NCBI GenBank assembly: GCA_903915955.1
Contig: CAIWUU010000176.1
Coordinates: 1-63,226 of the forward strand
Direction of reading: 5' to 3'
DNA length: 63,226 nucleotides
DNA from: an uncultured Chlorobiaceae bacterium
GTDB taxonomy: Bacteria; Bacteroidota; Chlorobiia; Chlorobiales; Chlorobiaceae
In this document: one piece after another, positions 33,857 to 43,997 of the stretch
Layout: every line of letters starts with the position of its first letter
Numbering within the stretch: the first letter of the stretch is position 1
Translations under genes and position numbers: made by a program
Notes under the pieces: generated by a model
What the model was told of the DNA's origin: nothing
Database searches by the model: none
What the model saw: the letters and a program-made list of their open reading frames with translations, nothing else

Positions 33857-35253
33857 GATTGTTCTACCTTCCTGATGACCATGTCCGTCAGGTAGACAAC
33901 AACAACATTAAGGGAGACGGAGACGAGAATGAACCAGCTCCAGGCGAGTCCGAAATATTTGAGCACAAAGACGATGGCCATGCTTGCAACAAGACCTGTT
34001 GCAAGGCTTGCCGTATGAAAATTGCGTTTGCTTTTGGAGAGCAGAAAGAGCCCCAGGAGTCCCCCGTAAGTGAAGGAGGCAATTTCAAGACCGACCATAA
34101 CCATCGCCTTGCTGCCTGCATCAAACAGGAGGGCAATAATAATCAGCAGGATAGCCCAAAAAAGACTGACAAGCCTTGACATCCCGAGTGACGACTTTCC
34201 GCCAAGAATATCGTTGACCGTGGAGGATGCCAGTGAATTTATTGCCGAACTGTGGGTTGACATGGCGGCGGAGAGGACTCCGGCAATCAGCAGCCCTTTC
34301 AATCCTGCCGGAAGATGGTTGACAATAAAAAAGGCAAATTCCCTATCTTTTTCCATGGGCGCTCCGTGCAGGAAAATCGAAATCAGTGATCCTGCAAGCA
34401 GAAAGACTGAAAACTGAAAAAAGACGAAAAAGCCGCTGCCAATCATTGCTTTTCTTGCCGACCGAAGATCTTTGCAGCCAAGAACCCTCTGCACCATCAT
34501 GTGGTCAACTCCGTGGGAAGAGAGTGAAAGCAAGATGCCACCTATAAAGGCGCTGAAAAAAGTGAGCGGATTGGTTAAAAAATGGGGATCCGTATTGATA
34601 ATGTCAAGTTTGCCAGAGTTTAAGAGTGAGGTCACGATGGCAGGCACATCCTGATCAATGCTGCTCAGCAGAAAGAGGACGGAGAGCACTCCTCCAAGGA
34701 GATAGAGGCTGAACTGGAAACTTTCAAGCCAGACAACCGCTTTTATTCCCCCTGACAGGGTATAAACAAGGGTGACAGCGCCAATAATCATCACCGAGAG
34801 CGGCAGAGACCATCCGGTGACCACCTGGACCACAACCCCCGCTGCAAGAAACCTGATGGCATCACCAAGCGTTCGGGTTACAAGAAAGACCACCGCCGCC
34901 ACCTTCTGCATCCCTTGGCCAAACCGGAGACCGATGATCTCATAGATGGAGCTGACACCATGCTTGAAATACATAGGGAGCAGAATGGCGCTCACCAGAA
35001 TTCTGCCGATAATGTAACCCATGGCAAGCTGCAAAAAACTCCAGTCGCCCCTGTAGGCAAGACCGGGCACACTGACAAAGGTGAGCACTGACGTTTCAGA
35101 GGCAACAATAGAGAGCATGGATGCAATCCATGGCAGGTTTTTATTGCCGAGGAAGTAGTCGCGACTGCTTTTATTGCTCTTGCCATGCCAGAGACCAAAA
35201 AGTGTATTTCCAACCAGAAAAAGGATAATGATGGCAAGATCAATGGGCTGCAT
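33835..35253 (-). CDS. Sodium:solute symporter (SSS family)
   Basis: Protein of 472 residues with about thirteen membrane segments (SSFxGN-type start DYFLGNKNLPWIASMLSIVA, and the later GGIKAVVWLE). SSS transporters carry sugars, amino acids or anions with Na+. It is the last gene of an operon after NamZ, MurU-like and AmgK-like genes, so import of N-acetylmuramic acid or a muropeptide sugar is likely (inference). Confidence 0.88.
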   Translation of the reverse strand: MQPIDLAIIILFLVGNTLFGLWHGKSNKSSRDYFLGNKNLPWIASMLSIVASETSVLTFVSVPGLAYRGDWSFLQLAMGYIIGRILVSAILLPMYFKHGVSSIYEIIGLRFGQGMQKVAAVVFLVTRTLGDAIRFLAAGVVVQVVTGWSLPLSVMIIGAVTLVYTLSGGIKAVVWLESFQFSLYLLGGVLSVLFLLSSIDQDVPAIVTSLLNSGKLDIINTDPHFLTNPLTFFSAFIGGILLSLSSHGVDHMMVQRVLGCKDLRSARKAMIGSGFFVFFQFSVFLLAGSLISIFLHGAPMEKDREFAFFIVNHLPAGLKGLLIAGVLSAAMSTHSSAINSLASSTVNDILGGKSSLGMSRLVSLFWAILLIIIALLFDAGSKAMVMVGLEIASFTYGGLLGLFLLSKSKRNFHTASLATGLVASMAIVFVLKYFGLAWSWFILVSVSLNVVVVYLTDMVIRKVEQSYSGRAS

Positions 35254-35266
35254 GAACAGAGGTGGT

Positions 35267-36433
35267 TTATGACTTGTAAAGATGGAAATCAGGCTTTATC
35301 CCGAAAAATAGCTCTTCATCGCGCTGCCAGGAGGAGAGAATCGTCTCAACATCACTACCGTTCGACAGCGCTGTGCGTATATAACTGTTCCCGGCCAGCA
35401 GATCGAACGCCGGAAGAGTATCGTTGAATTCGTACACCCCGCGCAAAAACTGCACCTCTCCGGGATAGAGTTCATGGAGCGCCGCAGTCATGGCAACTGC
35501 GGTGGCAAATGATCGGTAGCGAGAGTGGTCAGTCACCTGCTGCCAGATACCGCCAATAACCTCGCCGCAAAACTTGTGAAAAGTCGGCTTAAACCAGACC
35601 GGACGAAACAGAACACCTTCGAGCCCATAGGATTGGCATCGTTCAGCAAGATCGAATGGATGAATAAACGGAGCACCCGAAAGCTGGAACGGGGTAGTGG
35701 TGCCTCTCCCTTCCGAGACGTTAAGTCCCTCGAAGAGACACATCCCGGGGTAAACTTCGGCTGTTGCAACCGTGGGCATGTTCGGTGAAGGGGGAAACCA
35801 GGGCAGGCCAGTTTCAGGAAACAGCATGGCGCGATGCCAACCCTCCATGGTAACGACACTGAGGTTCACGTCCAGCTTTTTGACCGCACAATAATAGAGA
35901 GCAAGCTCACCGGCAGTCATGCCATGGCGTACCGGCACCGGGAAAACACCGACAAATGAGGCGAATGCCGGATCGAGCAACGGCCCTTCAACGATGTCTC
36001 CACCGAGGGGATTCGGGCGGTCAAGCACCGTGATCTCGATATCCTTTCCGGAAACAGCCTCCATAAAAAGCGCCAGCGTATTGACATAGGTATAGTAACG
36101 AGAGCCAACATCCTGAATATCAAAGAGGATAAGGTCGAGGTTGTCGAGCAGAGCCGGATCAGGAATGAGCGTCTCGGCAGAGTCGCCATAGAGGCTGACC
36201 ACATCACAGCCGGGTGCGGGCTGGTAACTGACGGCGATCTGGTCCTGCTCTGTAGCAAAAAGGCCATGTTCAGGAGAGAAAATCCGTTTGATATGAAGGC
36301 CTCTCTCTTTCAGAATATTCCATGAGTATTTCAGATCCGGCGTCACAGAGGTTTGATTGACAATCAGCGCAATGTTTCTGTTTTTTATACGCTCAGTATT
36401 TCTGAGCAGCATCTCCAGCCCGGTTACTATCAT
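35267..36433 (-). CDS. namZ: DUF1343 protein, NamZ-like exo-N-acetylmuramidase
   Basis: Protein of 388 residues covering the whole DUF1343 fold: SPEHGLFATEQD, FDIQDVGSRYYTYVNTL, DRPNPLGGDIVEGPLL, PVRHGMTAGELALYY, and FEGLNVSEGRGTTTPF. The Bacillus NamZ founder removes MurNAc from the non-reducing end of glycan fragments. That protein is secreted; here no signal peptide is visible (MIVTGLEMLLRNTERIKNRN), so it may act in the cytoplasm on imported fragments. Its ATG overlaps the upstream stop by 4 bp. Confidence 0.85.
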   Translation of the reverse strand: MIVTGLEMLLRNTERIKNRNIALIVNQTSVTPDLKYSWNILKERGLHIKRIFSPEHGLFATEQDQIAVSYQPAPGCDVVSLYGDSAETLIPDPALLDNLDLILFDIQDVGSRYYTYVNTLALFMEAVSGKDIEITVLDRPNPLGGDIVEGPLLDPAFASFVGVFPVPVRHGMTAGELALYYCAVKKLDVNLSVVTMEGWHRAMLFPETGLPWFPPSPNMPTVATAEVYPGMCLFEGLNVSEGRGTTTPFQLSGAPFIHPFDLAERCQSYGLEGVLFRPVWFKPTFHKFCGEVIGGIWQQVTDHSRYRSFATAVAMTAALHELYPGEVQFLRGVYEFNDTLPAFDLLAGNSYIRTALSNGSDVETILSSWQRDEELFFGIKPDFHLYKS

Positions 36434-37389
36434 AACTGTTCGCTCTCCTGTTTCGGCTCTTCCATGGTGGTCACACTGTAAGGGTCAACAACCGCATTGA
36501 CAAGAACGCTGCCTGGCTTAAGCTCGACTCCGGGGAGAAGAACTGAATCCCTGATAATACTCCTTGCGCCAATACGACAACCTTTGCCAATAACAGAGCC
36601 AGATATCTCCACATCCCGACCGACAACGGCATCGGGAGATATTGTATGGGGAGAGAAACCTGTTGCCAGCTTCATGGGCTCTGCAAGATTACGGATAACT
36701 GACGCTTTATCGAGATTGGCCTGCCAATAGCTCTGCATGGTGCCTATATCCATCCACAACCCCTTGTGTTCGTAGTAGCCTAACCCTCCGTGATCAATAA
36801 GACCTGTAAATCCGGTATCGACAATGCTTGAATACTCCTCCGTCATAAAACGGAAAATGTCCTGACTGAACACCGCTGTGCCTGTATAGATAAACGAGGA
36901 GAAAAGTCCGGTATTTCGCCGGTTTCTGAAATCCTTGACCAGCCCACCCTCAACACCAACTGAACCGATGACCGGAGCATCCGGTGTTGCATAGAGGGTA
37001 AGCGTTCCTGGGCGACCTGATTGCTGATGATGCCGAACAAGCGCCCTGAAATCAATATCAGTGATGATATCGCTGTTGACCAGAACAAAATCCTCATCCC
37101 CAAGGAGTTTTTCACATTTTTTCAGACCACCTCCGGTGCCCAGAATTACTGGCTCTTCGGAGAAGGTGATATGCACTCCCGGAAGATTACTCTCCTCAAT
37201 CACGCTCCTTATCTTCTCGGCATAATGGTGGATATTACAGATAATCTCACTGATTCCAGCCTGTTTCAAGAGAGAAACTGTATAGAAAAGACTCGGGATA
37301 TTGAGCACTGGAATCAGTGGTTTCGGCATAGACGCTGTCAGAGGAAGAAGACGGGTACCAAGACCGGCTGCAAGGACAAATGCTTTCAT
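36430..37389 (-). CDS. Sugar-1-phosphate nucleotidyltransferase, MurU-like
   Basis: Protein of 319 residues with the nucleotidyltransferase signature LAAGLGTRLLPLTASMPKPL at the N-terminus and DFVLVNSDIITD as the metal Asp. A left-handed beta-helix follows near 245-305 (VGRDVEISGSVIGKGCRIG). The tail makes it longer than Pseudomonas MurU. Between an AmgK-like kinase and a NamZ-like muramidase, a MurNAc-1-phosphate uridylyltransferase role is the best guess; mannose-1-phosphate guanylyltransferase is the alternative. Confidence 0.8.
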   Translation of the reverse strand: MKAFVLAAGLGTRLLPLTASMPKPLIPVLNIPSLFYTVSLLKQAGISEIICNIHHYAEKIRSVIEESNLPGVHITFSEEPVILGTGGGLKKCEKLLGDEDFVLVNSDIITDIDFRALVRHHQQSGRPGTLTLYATPDAPVIGSVGVEGGLVKDFRNRRNTGLFSSFIYTGTAVFSQDIFRFMTEEYSSIVDTGFTGLIDHGGLGYYEHKGLWMDIGTMQSYWQANLDKASVIRNLAEPMKLATGFSPHTISPDAVVGRDVEISGSVIGKGCRIGARSIIRDSVLLPGVELKPGSVLVNAVVDPYSVTTMEEPKQESEQL

Positions 37390-37393
37390 GAAA

Positions 37394-38395
37394 TCAATAT
37401 CCGTCCAGCAGTGGTTTCAGGAGTTTGCCGGCAGCGCTCAGTTCACTCCGGGCATTAATATATTCGGAAAGATAGGCCAGTGTTGGTGCAATCGAGTGCT
37501 CAAAGGCACTGTTCTTTTTAACTCTTGTCTGGTAAGCAAAAGTGCCAATGGCCTTGATATTCCGCTGAAAAGCCATGATATCAAAATAGTAGAGGTATTC
37601 CTCGAAACTCATCGTGCACAACTTTTTACTGCACAGCGCATTATAGTGATAAGCCTTCAGCTCTTCTCCCAGCGCTGGATCAAGTTTGACATAAGAGTCC
37701 TTGATCAGGGAGACTGCATCATATTGGGGCAAACCCATACGGGCATCCTGAAAGTCAATAATCACCGGCCTGTTCTGGTGAATCAGAATATTGCGGCTAT
37801 GAAAATCGCGGTGGTTAAGCACAAAGTGTTGAGGCTTGACAAGTATCTCTGCAAGAGCTTCAAACTCATGACGCAATGCTCCAATGGAGCGTTTGTCAAA
37901 AACCGATGCAAAGTAATCACACAGGGCGTGCTCAATAAAAAAATCGAACTCGAACATGAGTTTGTCCAGGTCAAAACCAATGCTGAACGGAATCTCCGTA
38001 TCATCGCCCTGAATAGACTGTAATCGTACAAGAAGATCGATAATCTCCCGGTAGCGATCCGGCAGACTCTTTTCTTCTGGAGAAGCAAAGAAGTTTTGTA
38101 ACAGAAAATCACCGCAGTCCTCAAGAAGCAGCAGCCCTTTTCTGGCGTCAACAGTCTTGATATCTGGCACACTGATGCCATGACGCAAGAGAAGCTCGTG
38201 TATAAGCAGAAACGTGTAGCTCCCTGGCGATGATGCTTGAAAAACTGGATCGTAACAAGCAATAAACGAGCCTTGTGTACCAACAATCCTGAAATACTGA
38301 CGACTCGACGCGTCACCCTGTATTTTTACAATGGAAAGAGGAGCACTACAAAAAAAAGTAGTAAAAAAGGTGGCGATATTGTTCTGGATGGTCAT
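37394..38395 (-). CDS. Aminoglycoside-phosphotransferase-like kinase, AmgK-like
   Basis: Protein of 333 residues with the APH fold: LVLNHRDFHSRNIL is better read as NHRDFHSRN (catalytic Asp and Asn), followed by VIIDFQDARMG (metal Asp) and LLLEDCGDFLL (hinge). AmgK phosphorylates the anomeric carbon of MurNAc and GlcNAc. The gene order AmgK-MurU with 4-bp spacing is the known anabolic recycling pair of Pseudomonas. First gene of the operon ending at 33835. Confidence 0.82.
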   Translation of the reverse strand: MTIQNNIATFFTTFFCSAPLSIVKIQGDASSRQYFRIVGTQGSFIACYDPVFQASSPGSYTFLLIHELLLRHGISVPDIKTVDARKGLLLLEDCGDFLLQNFFASPEEKSLPDRYREIIDLLVRLQSIQGDDTEIPFSIGFDLDKLMFEFDFFIEHALCDYFASVFDKRSIGALRHEFEALAEILVKPQHFVLNHRDFHSRNILIHQNRPVIIDFQDARMGLPQYDAVSLIKDSYVKLDPALGEELKAYHYNALCSKKLCTMSFEEYLYYFDIMAFQRNIKAIGTFAYQTRVKKNSAFEHSIAPTLAYLSEYINARSELSAAGKLLKPLLDGY

Positions 38396-38448
38396 ACAGC
38401 AACGTTTTCAGCGGAGGGAGAACATGCTCTTAAAAAGCATACGGGAGC

Positions 38449-38495
38449 AAAAAAAAAGCACCTTGCACGATGAAACGCATAAGGTGCCTTCTTTT
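38449..38495 (-). terminator. Terminator of the chlorosome protein gene
   Basis: On the minus strand GGCACCTT and AAGGTGC pair across a 15-base loop and are followed by nine T. It begins 13 bp after the csm stop codon. Confidence 0.85.
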
Positions 38496-38507
38496 AAAAA
38501 ACAGCAC

Positions 38508-38732
38508 TTACTTCTTAGGCGCAATCGCAGAAGAGATGTTCTGCAAAACCTGATTCAGCGTGCTGAACAGATTACCGACAAGATCAGTCGCTGCTTTGCC
38601 AAGAGGCTCTACAAGCTTGGGAACCGCATTGATACCAGCGCTAACGACCTCAACCTGCTGCTGGGCAAGTTTTCCCATCGTGTCGATAAGGCCGCTTAAA
38701 GCGCCTGAAAGATCGTTTGTTCCGTTTGACAT
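38508..38732 (-). CDS. csmB: Chlorosome envelope protein, CsmB/CsmF type
   Basis: A 74-residue small hydrophobic protein starting MSNGTNDLSGAL and ending NVLQ-like VLQNISSAIAPKK. The N-terminal MSNGTN and C-terminal SAIAPKK are the hallmarks of CsmB and CsmF, proteins of the chlorosome monolayer in green sulfur bacteria. The amphipathic middle (LAQQQVEVVSAGINAVPKLVEPLGK) fits the lipid interface. I cannot decide firmly between CsmB and CsmF. It has its own terminator, so it is probably monocistronic. Confidence 0.8.
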   Translation of the reverse strand: MSNGTNDLSGALSGLIDTMGKLAQQQVEVVSAGINAVPKLVEPLGKAATDLVGNLFSTLNQVLQNISSAIAPKK

Positions 38733-38900
38733 AGAATTTATTGTTTTAAGGTTATGGAGAGAGATTGTTGTTTAAGAACTTCGCTCGGAGAATAACTCCC
38801 ACTATTAACGCTAAGTTAAAACATTTTAAACTGTAGAGCAAATAGAAAAATAAGTGTAGAGCGCTTGTAGCCAACCTGCTCTCGACAACAAATCTCTTTC

Positions 38901-39674
38901 TCAAAGAGAGACTCTGACAACTTTTTCCTTTTCTGAAAAGAGTTTTGCACCGAGAAACTCCCTGTTCATACGAGCAATATTGGAAACCGAAATACCTTTA
39001 GGACAGTCAGCTTCGCAAGCGGAAGTGTTGCTGCAGTTACCGAAACCCAGTTCATCCATACAGGCAACCATTTTTTGCACCCTTTTTGCCGCCTCGACCC
39101 TTCCTTGTGGAAGCAGGGCAAGATGAGAAACTTTTGCGCCGATGAAGAGCATTGCCGCAGCATTGGAACAGGCGGCCACGCAAGCGCCACACCCTATACA
39201 GGCCGCCGCATCCATAGCCGCTTCAGACTTCTCCTTCGGCACAGGAATAGTATTGGCATCAGGGACACCTCCCGTATTGACCGATACGTAGCCACCAGCC
39301 TGTATGATCTTGTCGAATGCACTCCTGTCAACAATAAGATCTCTGATAACAGGAAATGCCTTTGCCCTCCAGGGCTCAATGTGGATAGTCTCCCCATCAG
39401 CAAATGAGCGCATATGCAGTTGGCATGTTGTTACTCCTTTGACTGGCCCGTGCGGACGACCATTAATATAAAGACTGCATGTTCCGCAAATTCCCTCACG
39501 GCAATCATGATCAAAGGCGACTGGATCACCGCCAGTCATGATGAGCTTTTGATTAAGGGTATCGAGCATTTCGAAAAAAGAGCTGTCTGGAGAGATCCCT
39601 GAAACATCATAAGAGATCATCTCACCCTTGACTGCAACATTTTTCTGTCGCCAGATTTTCAACGTAAAGTTCAT
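38901..39674 (-). CDS. sdhB: Succinate dehydrogenase/fumarate reductase iron-sulfur subunit
   Basis: Protein of 257 residues with three clusters: [2Fe-2S] in [15 protein letters not shown], and [4Fe-4S]/[3Fe-4S] ligands in [14 protein letters not shown] and [14 protein letters not shown]. Fits B subunits of the three-subunit type that pairs with a dihaem cytochrome b. In green sulfur bacteria the complex works as fumarate reductase in the reductive TCA cycle. It is 9 bp downstream of sdhA. Confidence 0.95.
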   Translation of the reverse strand: MNFTLKIWRQKNVAVKGEMISYDVSGISPDSSFFEMLDTLNQKLIMTGGDPVAFDHDCREGICGTCSLYINGRPHGPVKGVTTCQLHMRSFADGETIHIEPWRAKAFPVIRDLIVDRSAFDKIIQAGGYVSVNTGGVPDANTIPVPKEKSEAAMDAAACIGCGACVAACSNAAAMLFIGAKVSHLALLPQGRVEAAKRVQKMVACMDELGFGNCSNTSACEADCPKGISVSNIARMNREFLGAKLFSEKEKVVRVSL

Positions 39675-39683
39675 AATAACCAG

Positions 39684-41624
39684 TTATTTATAGCTCCGCT
39701 GGGAGAGCTTGATCTCGTTGAATTGAAGTTCCTCACGGTGGAGGCTTGCTGCAACCTCACCTCCATTATATTCCCACGCAGCAACATAGGCAAACTTGTC
39801 GTCATTGCGCAACGCTTCCCCCTCACTGGTCTGATACTCATCCCTGAAATGTCCTCCGCACGACTCTCGCCGTTGCTGGGCATCGCGCACCATAAGTTCG
39901 CCAAGCTCAATAAAATCAGCAACCCTGCAAGCTTTTTCCAATTCTGGATTGTATTCGTCCAGTCCACCGGGAATTCTTACCCCACGCACATATTCGTGGC
40001 GTAACTCTGTAATCTGATAGAGTGCTTCGGTCAGCCCGGCATCGTTTCGAGCCATACCGCAATATTCCCACATTATTTTACCAAGACGACGATGATAATG
40101 ATCGACCGACTCTTTTCCTCCACTGTTTTTCATCTGTTTCAGACGATCGGCAACGCCTTGCGCCGCAAGGGTAAACTCTGAGGCATTTGTATCGAAGCGT
40201 GGCGTATGAATTTCGGCTGCCAGATAGTTGCCAATGGTATAAGGAAGAACGAAATATCCGTCGGCAAGCCCCTGCATAAGCGCCGAAGCACCGAGGCGGT
40301 TGGCTCCGTGGTCAGAAAAATTGCACTCACCAACAGCAAAAAGGCCAGGAATCGTGGTCATAAGTTCATAATCCACCCAGAGACCACCCATAGTATAGTG
40401 GACGGCGGGATAGATCATCATCGGCGTTTCATAAGGATTATCAGCAACAATCTGCTCGTACATCTGGAAAAGGTTGCCGTAGAGAGCATCAATAGTGTCA
40501 TGCCCTTTACGCTTGATGGCATCGGCAAAATCGAGAAAAACTGCAACTCCGGTGCTGCCAACACCAAAACCTGCATCGCAACGCTCTTTTGCGGCTCGTG
40601 ACGCCACATCTCTTGGCACAAGGTTACCAAAGGCGGGATAGCGACGTTCCAGATAGTAGTCACGATCCTCTTCTGGAATATCGGAGGGCTTGATTGATTG
40701 ATTTCTCAGCTTTTCTACATCCGACAACTTGCGCGGAACCCATATCCTGCCATCGTTGCGCAAGCTTTCACTCATCAGTGTCAGTTTTGACTGAGTATCG
40801 CCATGCACAGGAATGCAGGTAGGATGAATCTGGGTAAAACAGGGGTTCGCAAACATGGCCCCTTTTTTATAGGCGCTCCAGGCCGGGGTCACATTGGAAC
40901 CCATGGCGTTGGTCGAGAGGAAAAAAACATTGCCATAGCCTCCACTGGCAAGAACCACAGCATGAGCTGCATGACGCTCAATTTCGCCAGTAACAAGATT
41001 CCTTGTAATGATCCCGCGTGCCTTGCCATCAACAAGCACCGTATCAAGAACATCACGACGATTGAAAAGCGTTACATTTCCCAACGCAATCTGGCGGCTT
41101 AAGGCACTGTATGCGCCAAGAAGTAATTGCTGCCCGGTTTGACCTCTGGCATAAAATGTTCTTGATACCTGCGCCCCCCCGAATGAACGGTTGGCAAGAA
41201 GTCCACCATATTCACGAGCAAACGGTACACCTTGAGCAACGCAAAGGTCAATAATCTGATTGCTGACTTGGGCGAGCCGATAAACATTGGCTTCGCGCGC
41301 CCGGTAATCACCACCCTTGATCGTATCATAAAAAAGCCGAAACGCGCTATCACCGTCGTTTGGATAATTTTTAGCTGCGTTTATTCCGCCTTGTGCGGCA
41401 ATACTGTGGGCACGACGAGGGCTATCCTGGTAGCAGAAGACCTTGACCTTGTAACCAAGCTCTCCGAGCGATGCTGCGGCAGAGGCTCCGGCAAGTCCGG
41501 TACCTACTACAATAATGTCAAGTTTCCGTTTGTTGTTGGGATTTACCAGCTTGCAGGACGATTTATAGTCGGTCCACTTGCTTGCCACCGGCCCTTCAGG
41601 GATTCTGGCGTTGAGGCGTGTCAT
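39684..41624 (-). CDS. sdhA: Succinate dehydrogenase/fumarate reductase flavoprotein
   Basis: Protein of 646 residues with the FAD Rossmann loop [16 protein letters not shown] and the covalent FAD His motif [16 protein letters not shown]. Substrate-site residues are in HPTCIPVHG, and [10 protein letters not shown] and [13 protein letters not shown] are present. Forms the soluble part of the complex with SdhB. Runs in the order C-A-B. Confidence 0.96.
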   Translation of the reverse strand: MTRLNARIPEGPVASKWTDYKSSCKLVNPNNKRKLDIIVVGTGLAGASAAASLGELGYKVKVFCYQDSPRRAHSIAAQGGINAAKNYPNDGDSAFRLFYDTIKGGDYRAREANVYRLAQVSNQIIDLCVAQGVPFAREYGGLLANRSFGGAQVSRTFYARGQTGQQLLLGAYSALSRQIALGNVTLFNRRDVLDTVLVDGKARGIITRNLVTGEIERHAAHAVVLASGGYGNVFFLSTNAMGSNVTPAWSAYKKGAMFANPCFTQIHPTCIPVHGDTQSKLTLMSESLRNDGRIWVPRKLSDVEKLRNQSIKPSDIPEEDRDYYLERRYPAFGNLVPRDVASRAAKERCDAGFGVGSTGVAVFLDFADAIKRKGHDTIDALYGNLFQMYEQIVADNPYETPMMIYPAVHYTMGGLWVDYELMTTIPGLFAVGECNFSDHGANRLGASALMQGLADGYFVLPYTIGNYLAAEIHTPRFDTNASEFTLAAQGVADRLKQMKNSGGKESVDHYHRRLGKIMWEYCGMARNDAGLTEALYQITELRHEYVRGVRIPGGLDEYNPELEKACRVADFIELGELMVRDAQQRRESCGGHFRDEYQTSEGEALRNDDKFAYVAAWEYNGGEVAASLHREELQFNEIKLSQRSYK

Positions 41625-41663
41625 TGAAGAGTATTGAGAGTGTTTCTTTCGTCTAACAGTAAC

Positions 41664-42329
41664 TTAATTCCTGAAAAAAAGAATAAATATCGGAACAAGG
41701 CTGAACCCGGCCGCAATAAAGAAAGAGTATGCTGAACCCAGAAGCTTCACTGCATCCATATACTTGCCATGGTTCCAGCCAAGTGTTTGAAATGCTGACT
41801 GGATGGCATGGTTAAGGTGAATACCCAGCGCTATAAAGCAAAAAATGTAAAGCATGGAATACCAGGGAGTTGAAAAGAGCAGCAGGGTTCGATTGTAGAA
41901 ATCGTGGGCAGCAATACCGGGAGGCGGAGCCACCAGACCTATTTTGATAAAGTAAAAATCAAGAAAATGGAGAGCAAGGAAGATGAAGACAATAATACCG
42001 GTATGAAACATGTACTTGGAAAAAGGCGAGGTATCGGAACTGTTATTGACCGCATAGGAGGTTGGCCGCGCTCCCTTGTTCTGGCCGGAAACCAGCAACC
42101 CAAAAATTATATGGAGCGAAAAACCTGCAAAAAGCACAATCTCAAAAACCTTGATGAGAGCATTGGTGCCCATAAATGTGGCTGCCTCGGTAAACGCACG
42201 CCCTCCATCATTTTTCAGCAACATCAGGTTAATGCCAAGATGTACACATAAAAAGGTAACCAGAAAAAGTCCGGCAAGCGCCATAAGAACCTTCCTGGTA
42301 ATGGATGAATACAAAAACATGGTGTTCAT
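41664..42329 (-). CDS. sdhC: Succinate dehydrogenase/fumarate reductase cytochrome b subunit
   Basis: Protein of 221 residues with five membrane segments. His residues in HLGINLML, SLHIIFG, HTGIIVFIFLALHFLDF and ALGIHLNHAIQSAFQTLGWNH are placed to bind two b haems, as in the Bacillus/Wolinella-type single anchor. First gene of the operon, 39 bp before sdhA. Confidence 0.93.
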   Translation of the reverse strand: MNTMFLYSSITRKVLMALAGLFLVTFLCVHLGINLMLLKNDGGRAFTEAATFMGTNALIKVFEIVLFAGFSLHIIFGLLVSGQNKGARPTSYAVNNSSDTSPFSKYMFHTGIIVFIFLALHFLDFYFIKIGLVAPPPGIAAHDFYNRTLLLFSTPWYSMLYIFCFIALGIHLNHAIQSAFQTLGWNHGKYMDAVKLLGSAYSFFIAAGFSLVPIFILFFRN

Positions 42330-42419
42330 TCAATGGTTATTTCAATGGGAAAGAACTGAGGATTTTCATCCATCAAGCGTTAATGTAAAGGTTTATTTTT
42401 ATTATTCCAATAGTATAAG

Positions 42420-43073
42420 TTACGCCAGATCCATTTCGTTAACCATTGCTACTGCTCTGACGGGAGAAGCTTCTCCTCGAAAAATTTTCAGAGGAAAACA
42501 GCAAAACAGAAAGGGGTTGTGTAAAAGATTGAGAAGTCCTGTAAGGTTCTCAATAATGAGCAAGCCATTCTGAAGCAGACTTTTGTGGACTGGAAAATCA
42601 GCCTGATCGGGCGCATCAACCGAAATCATATCCACACCGATGCCTTGAAGATTGAAGCCCGAAAGCCACTGGGCTGCATCAGTAGAAAGCACAGGATAGC
42701 TCTCGAAATATAAAGGAGTGCCCCAGTATCGGCTCATCCCCGTGCAGAGAAGCAAAAACTCACACGTCGTTATCTCAGAAAAAAAAGGCTTGAGCATCTC
42801 GATGGTGATAACATTGCCGGGTGCGTCACGAACATCAAGCACGACACCTTTCCCGGCAAACCGGTTAATGTCGAACGTCTCAAGCGATGGGGCACCCTCA
42901 ATAATATGTGAAGGAAGGTCGATATGTGTCCCGGTGTGCGAAGAGATGGTGAGAAGCTGCTCCGCAAAACCATCTTTTTCAATGGAAGATATCGGCTGGA
43001 AAAGAGCTCCGGAAGCGCCGGGATAACAAGGCATTCCGGGCTCAATACTCTGACTCAGATCAATAACCTGCAT
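42420..43073 (-). CDS. Cyclase family protein (kynurenine formamidase-like)
   Basis: About 217 residues from ATG 43073 (MQVIDLSQSIEPGMPCYPG); a longer frame from 43112 overlaps the upstream hydrolase gene by 53 bp, while this start cuts the overlap to 14 bp. The metal motif SSHTGTHIDLPSHI is the family signature (HxGTHxDxPxH). Members hydrolyse amide bonds such as N-formylkynurenine; the substrate here is not known. Confidence 0.8.
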   Translation of the reverse strand: MQVIDLSQSIEPGMPCYPGASGALFQPISSIEKDGFAEQLLTISSHTGTHIDLPSHIIEGAPSLETFDINRFAGKGVVLDVRDAPGNVITIEMLKPFFSEITTCEFLLLCTGMSRYWGTPLYFESYPVLSTDAAQWLSGFNLQGIGVDMISVDAPDQADFPVHKSLLQNGLLIIENLTGLLNLLHNPFLFCCFPLKIFRGEASPVRAVAMVNEMDLA

Positions 43074-43848
43074 CTGCGTATACCCTGCTTCTGTACATTC
43101 TGGTGGAAACATAGTCGATAATAACCTGGACCGCTTTTACCCGCTCTCCATCACAAAAAAGCTGGTGATCGGAATGCTCCAGCCAAAGGAGGGATTTCTC
43201 GGATGGCTCTGTCGCAATATTGTTGAAGAGTATAGTGGCGCTTTCAGGGAGCACCGTACTATCCCTTCGACATTGCAATACCAGCACAGGCACCTTGACA
43301 CGACAAAGCTGTGGCAGTGTCAGCTTGATCAAATCAAAAAAAGAGATAATCGCATTAGTCGGTACCCAGGGGTAGTGCGAAATAACACTGGCACATTGTG
43401 GGTCAGAAAAAAGCGGTTTTAACGCCCAGTTTTTGAAAATTTTACTGACCAGCAGTGCAAAAAATTGCAGAGGACGCCCCGGAGCAAGCATGGATACAAG
43501 CTTTATTGCCGGTGTTGCAAGCACCAGAGAGTCAACGTTGTTCGGATACTTGACAGCAAGATGAAGCGCAAGAAGTGAACCCATACTATGGCCTATCACA
43601 ATAATCCGATCAGTATCATGGATAAGCTTTTGCAGCGCACAATCGGCATCAGAGAGCCATTCATTCCGTCTGACTCCCCGAAGCGCCTCTGGCGAATCTT
43701 CTCCATGACCCATAAGCAGGGGCATGCTGACTGTAATACCCAGCTCTTGAAGAGGTAAGTACAACGCCTTGACACTCTCAAGTGTTCCCCCGAACCCATG
43801 AAGAATGAGCACACCAAAAGAGCTTGCCTCGTCTTTTTTTTCCACCAT
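43060..43848 (-). CDS. Alpha/beta hydrolase (carboxylesterase-like)
   Basis: Protein of 262 residues with oxyanion-side HGFGGT near residue 15, nucleophile motif GHSMGS, and the late His in LEHSDHQLF. This resembles thermophilic carboxylesterase Est30 and monoacylglycerol lipases. No signal peptide. Probably co-transcribed with the cyclase gene, which overlaps its end. Confidence 0.85.
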   Translation of the reverse strand: MVEKKDEASSFGVLILHGFGGTLESVKALYLPLQELGITVSMPLLMGHGEDSPEALRGVRRNEWLSDADCALQKLIHDTDRIIVIGHSMGSLLALHLAVKYPNNVDSLVLATPAIKLVSMLAPGRPLQFFALLVSKIFKNWALKPLFSDPQCASVISHYPWVPTNAIISFFDLIKLTLPQLCRVKVPVLVLQCRRDSTVLPESATILFNNIATEPSEKSLLWLEHSDHQLFCDGERVKAVQVIIDYVSTRMYRSRVYADAGY

Positions 43849-43997
43849 GATCGCAAATTATATGATACCCTGCTCTCTGCATCAACAAGATAGCAGATAA
43901 CACTCCCCAAGGAAAATACAAGTTATAGGGAAAATTCCTGTGAATTGGCTATTTTTCCGTCCAAGCTTGCTGAAAAGATGAACGAAAAAAAAGAGAG

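Noticed and set aside
38733-38860. TTTAAA/TTTAAC/GTTAAT boxes upstream of the chlorosome gene as a fourth member of the 11-bp-periodic promoter set
   Set aside because: Spacing is 10 then 11 bp and no -10 lies 50 bp from the first box.
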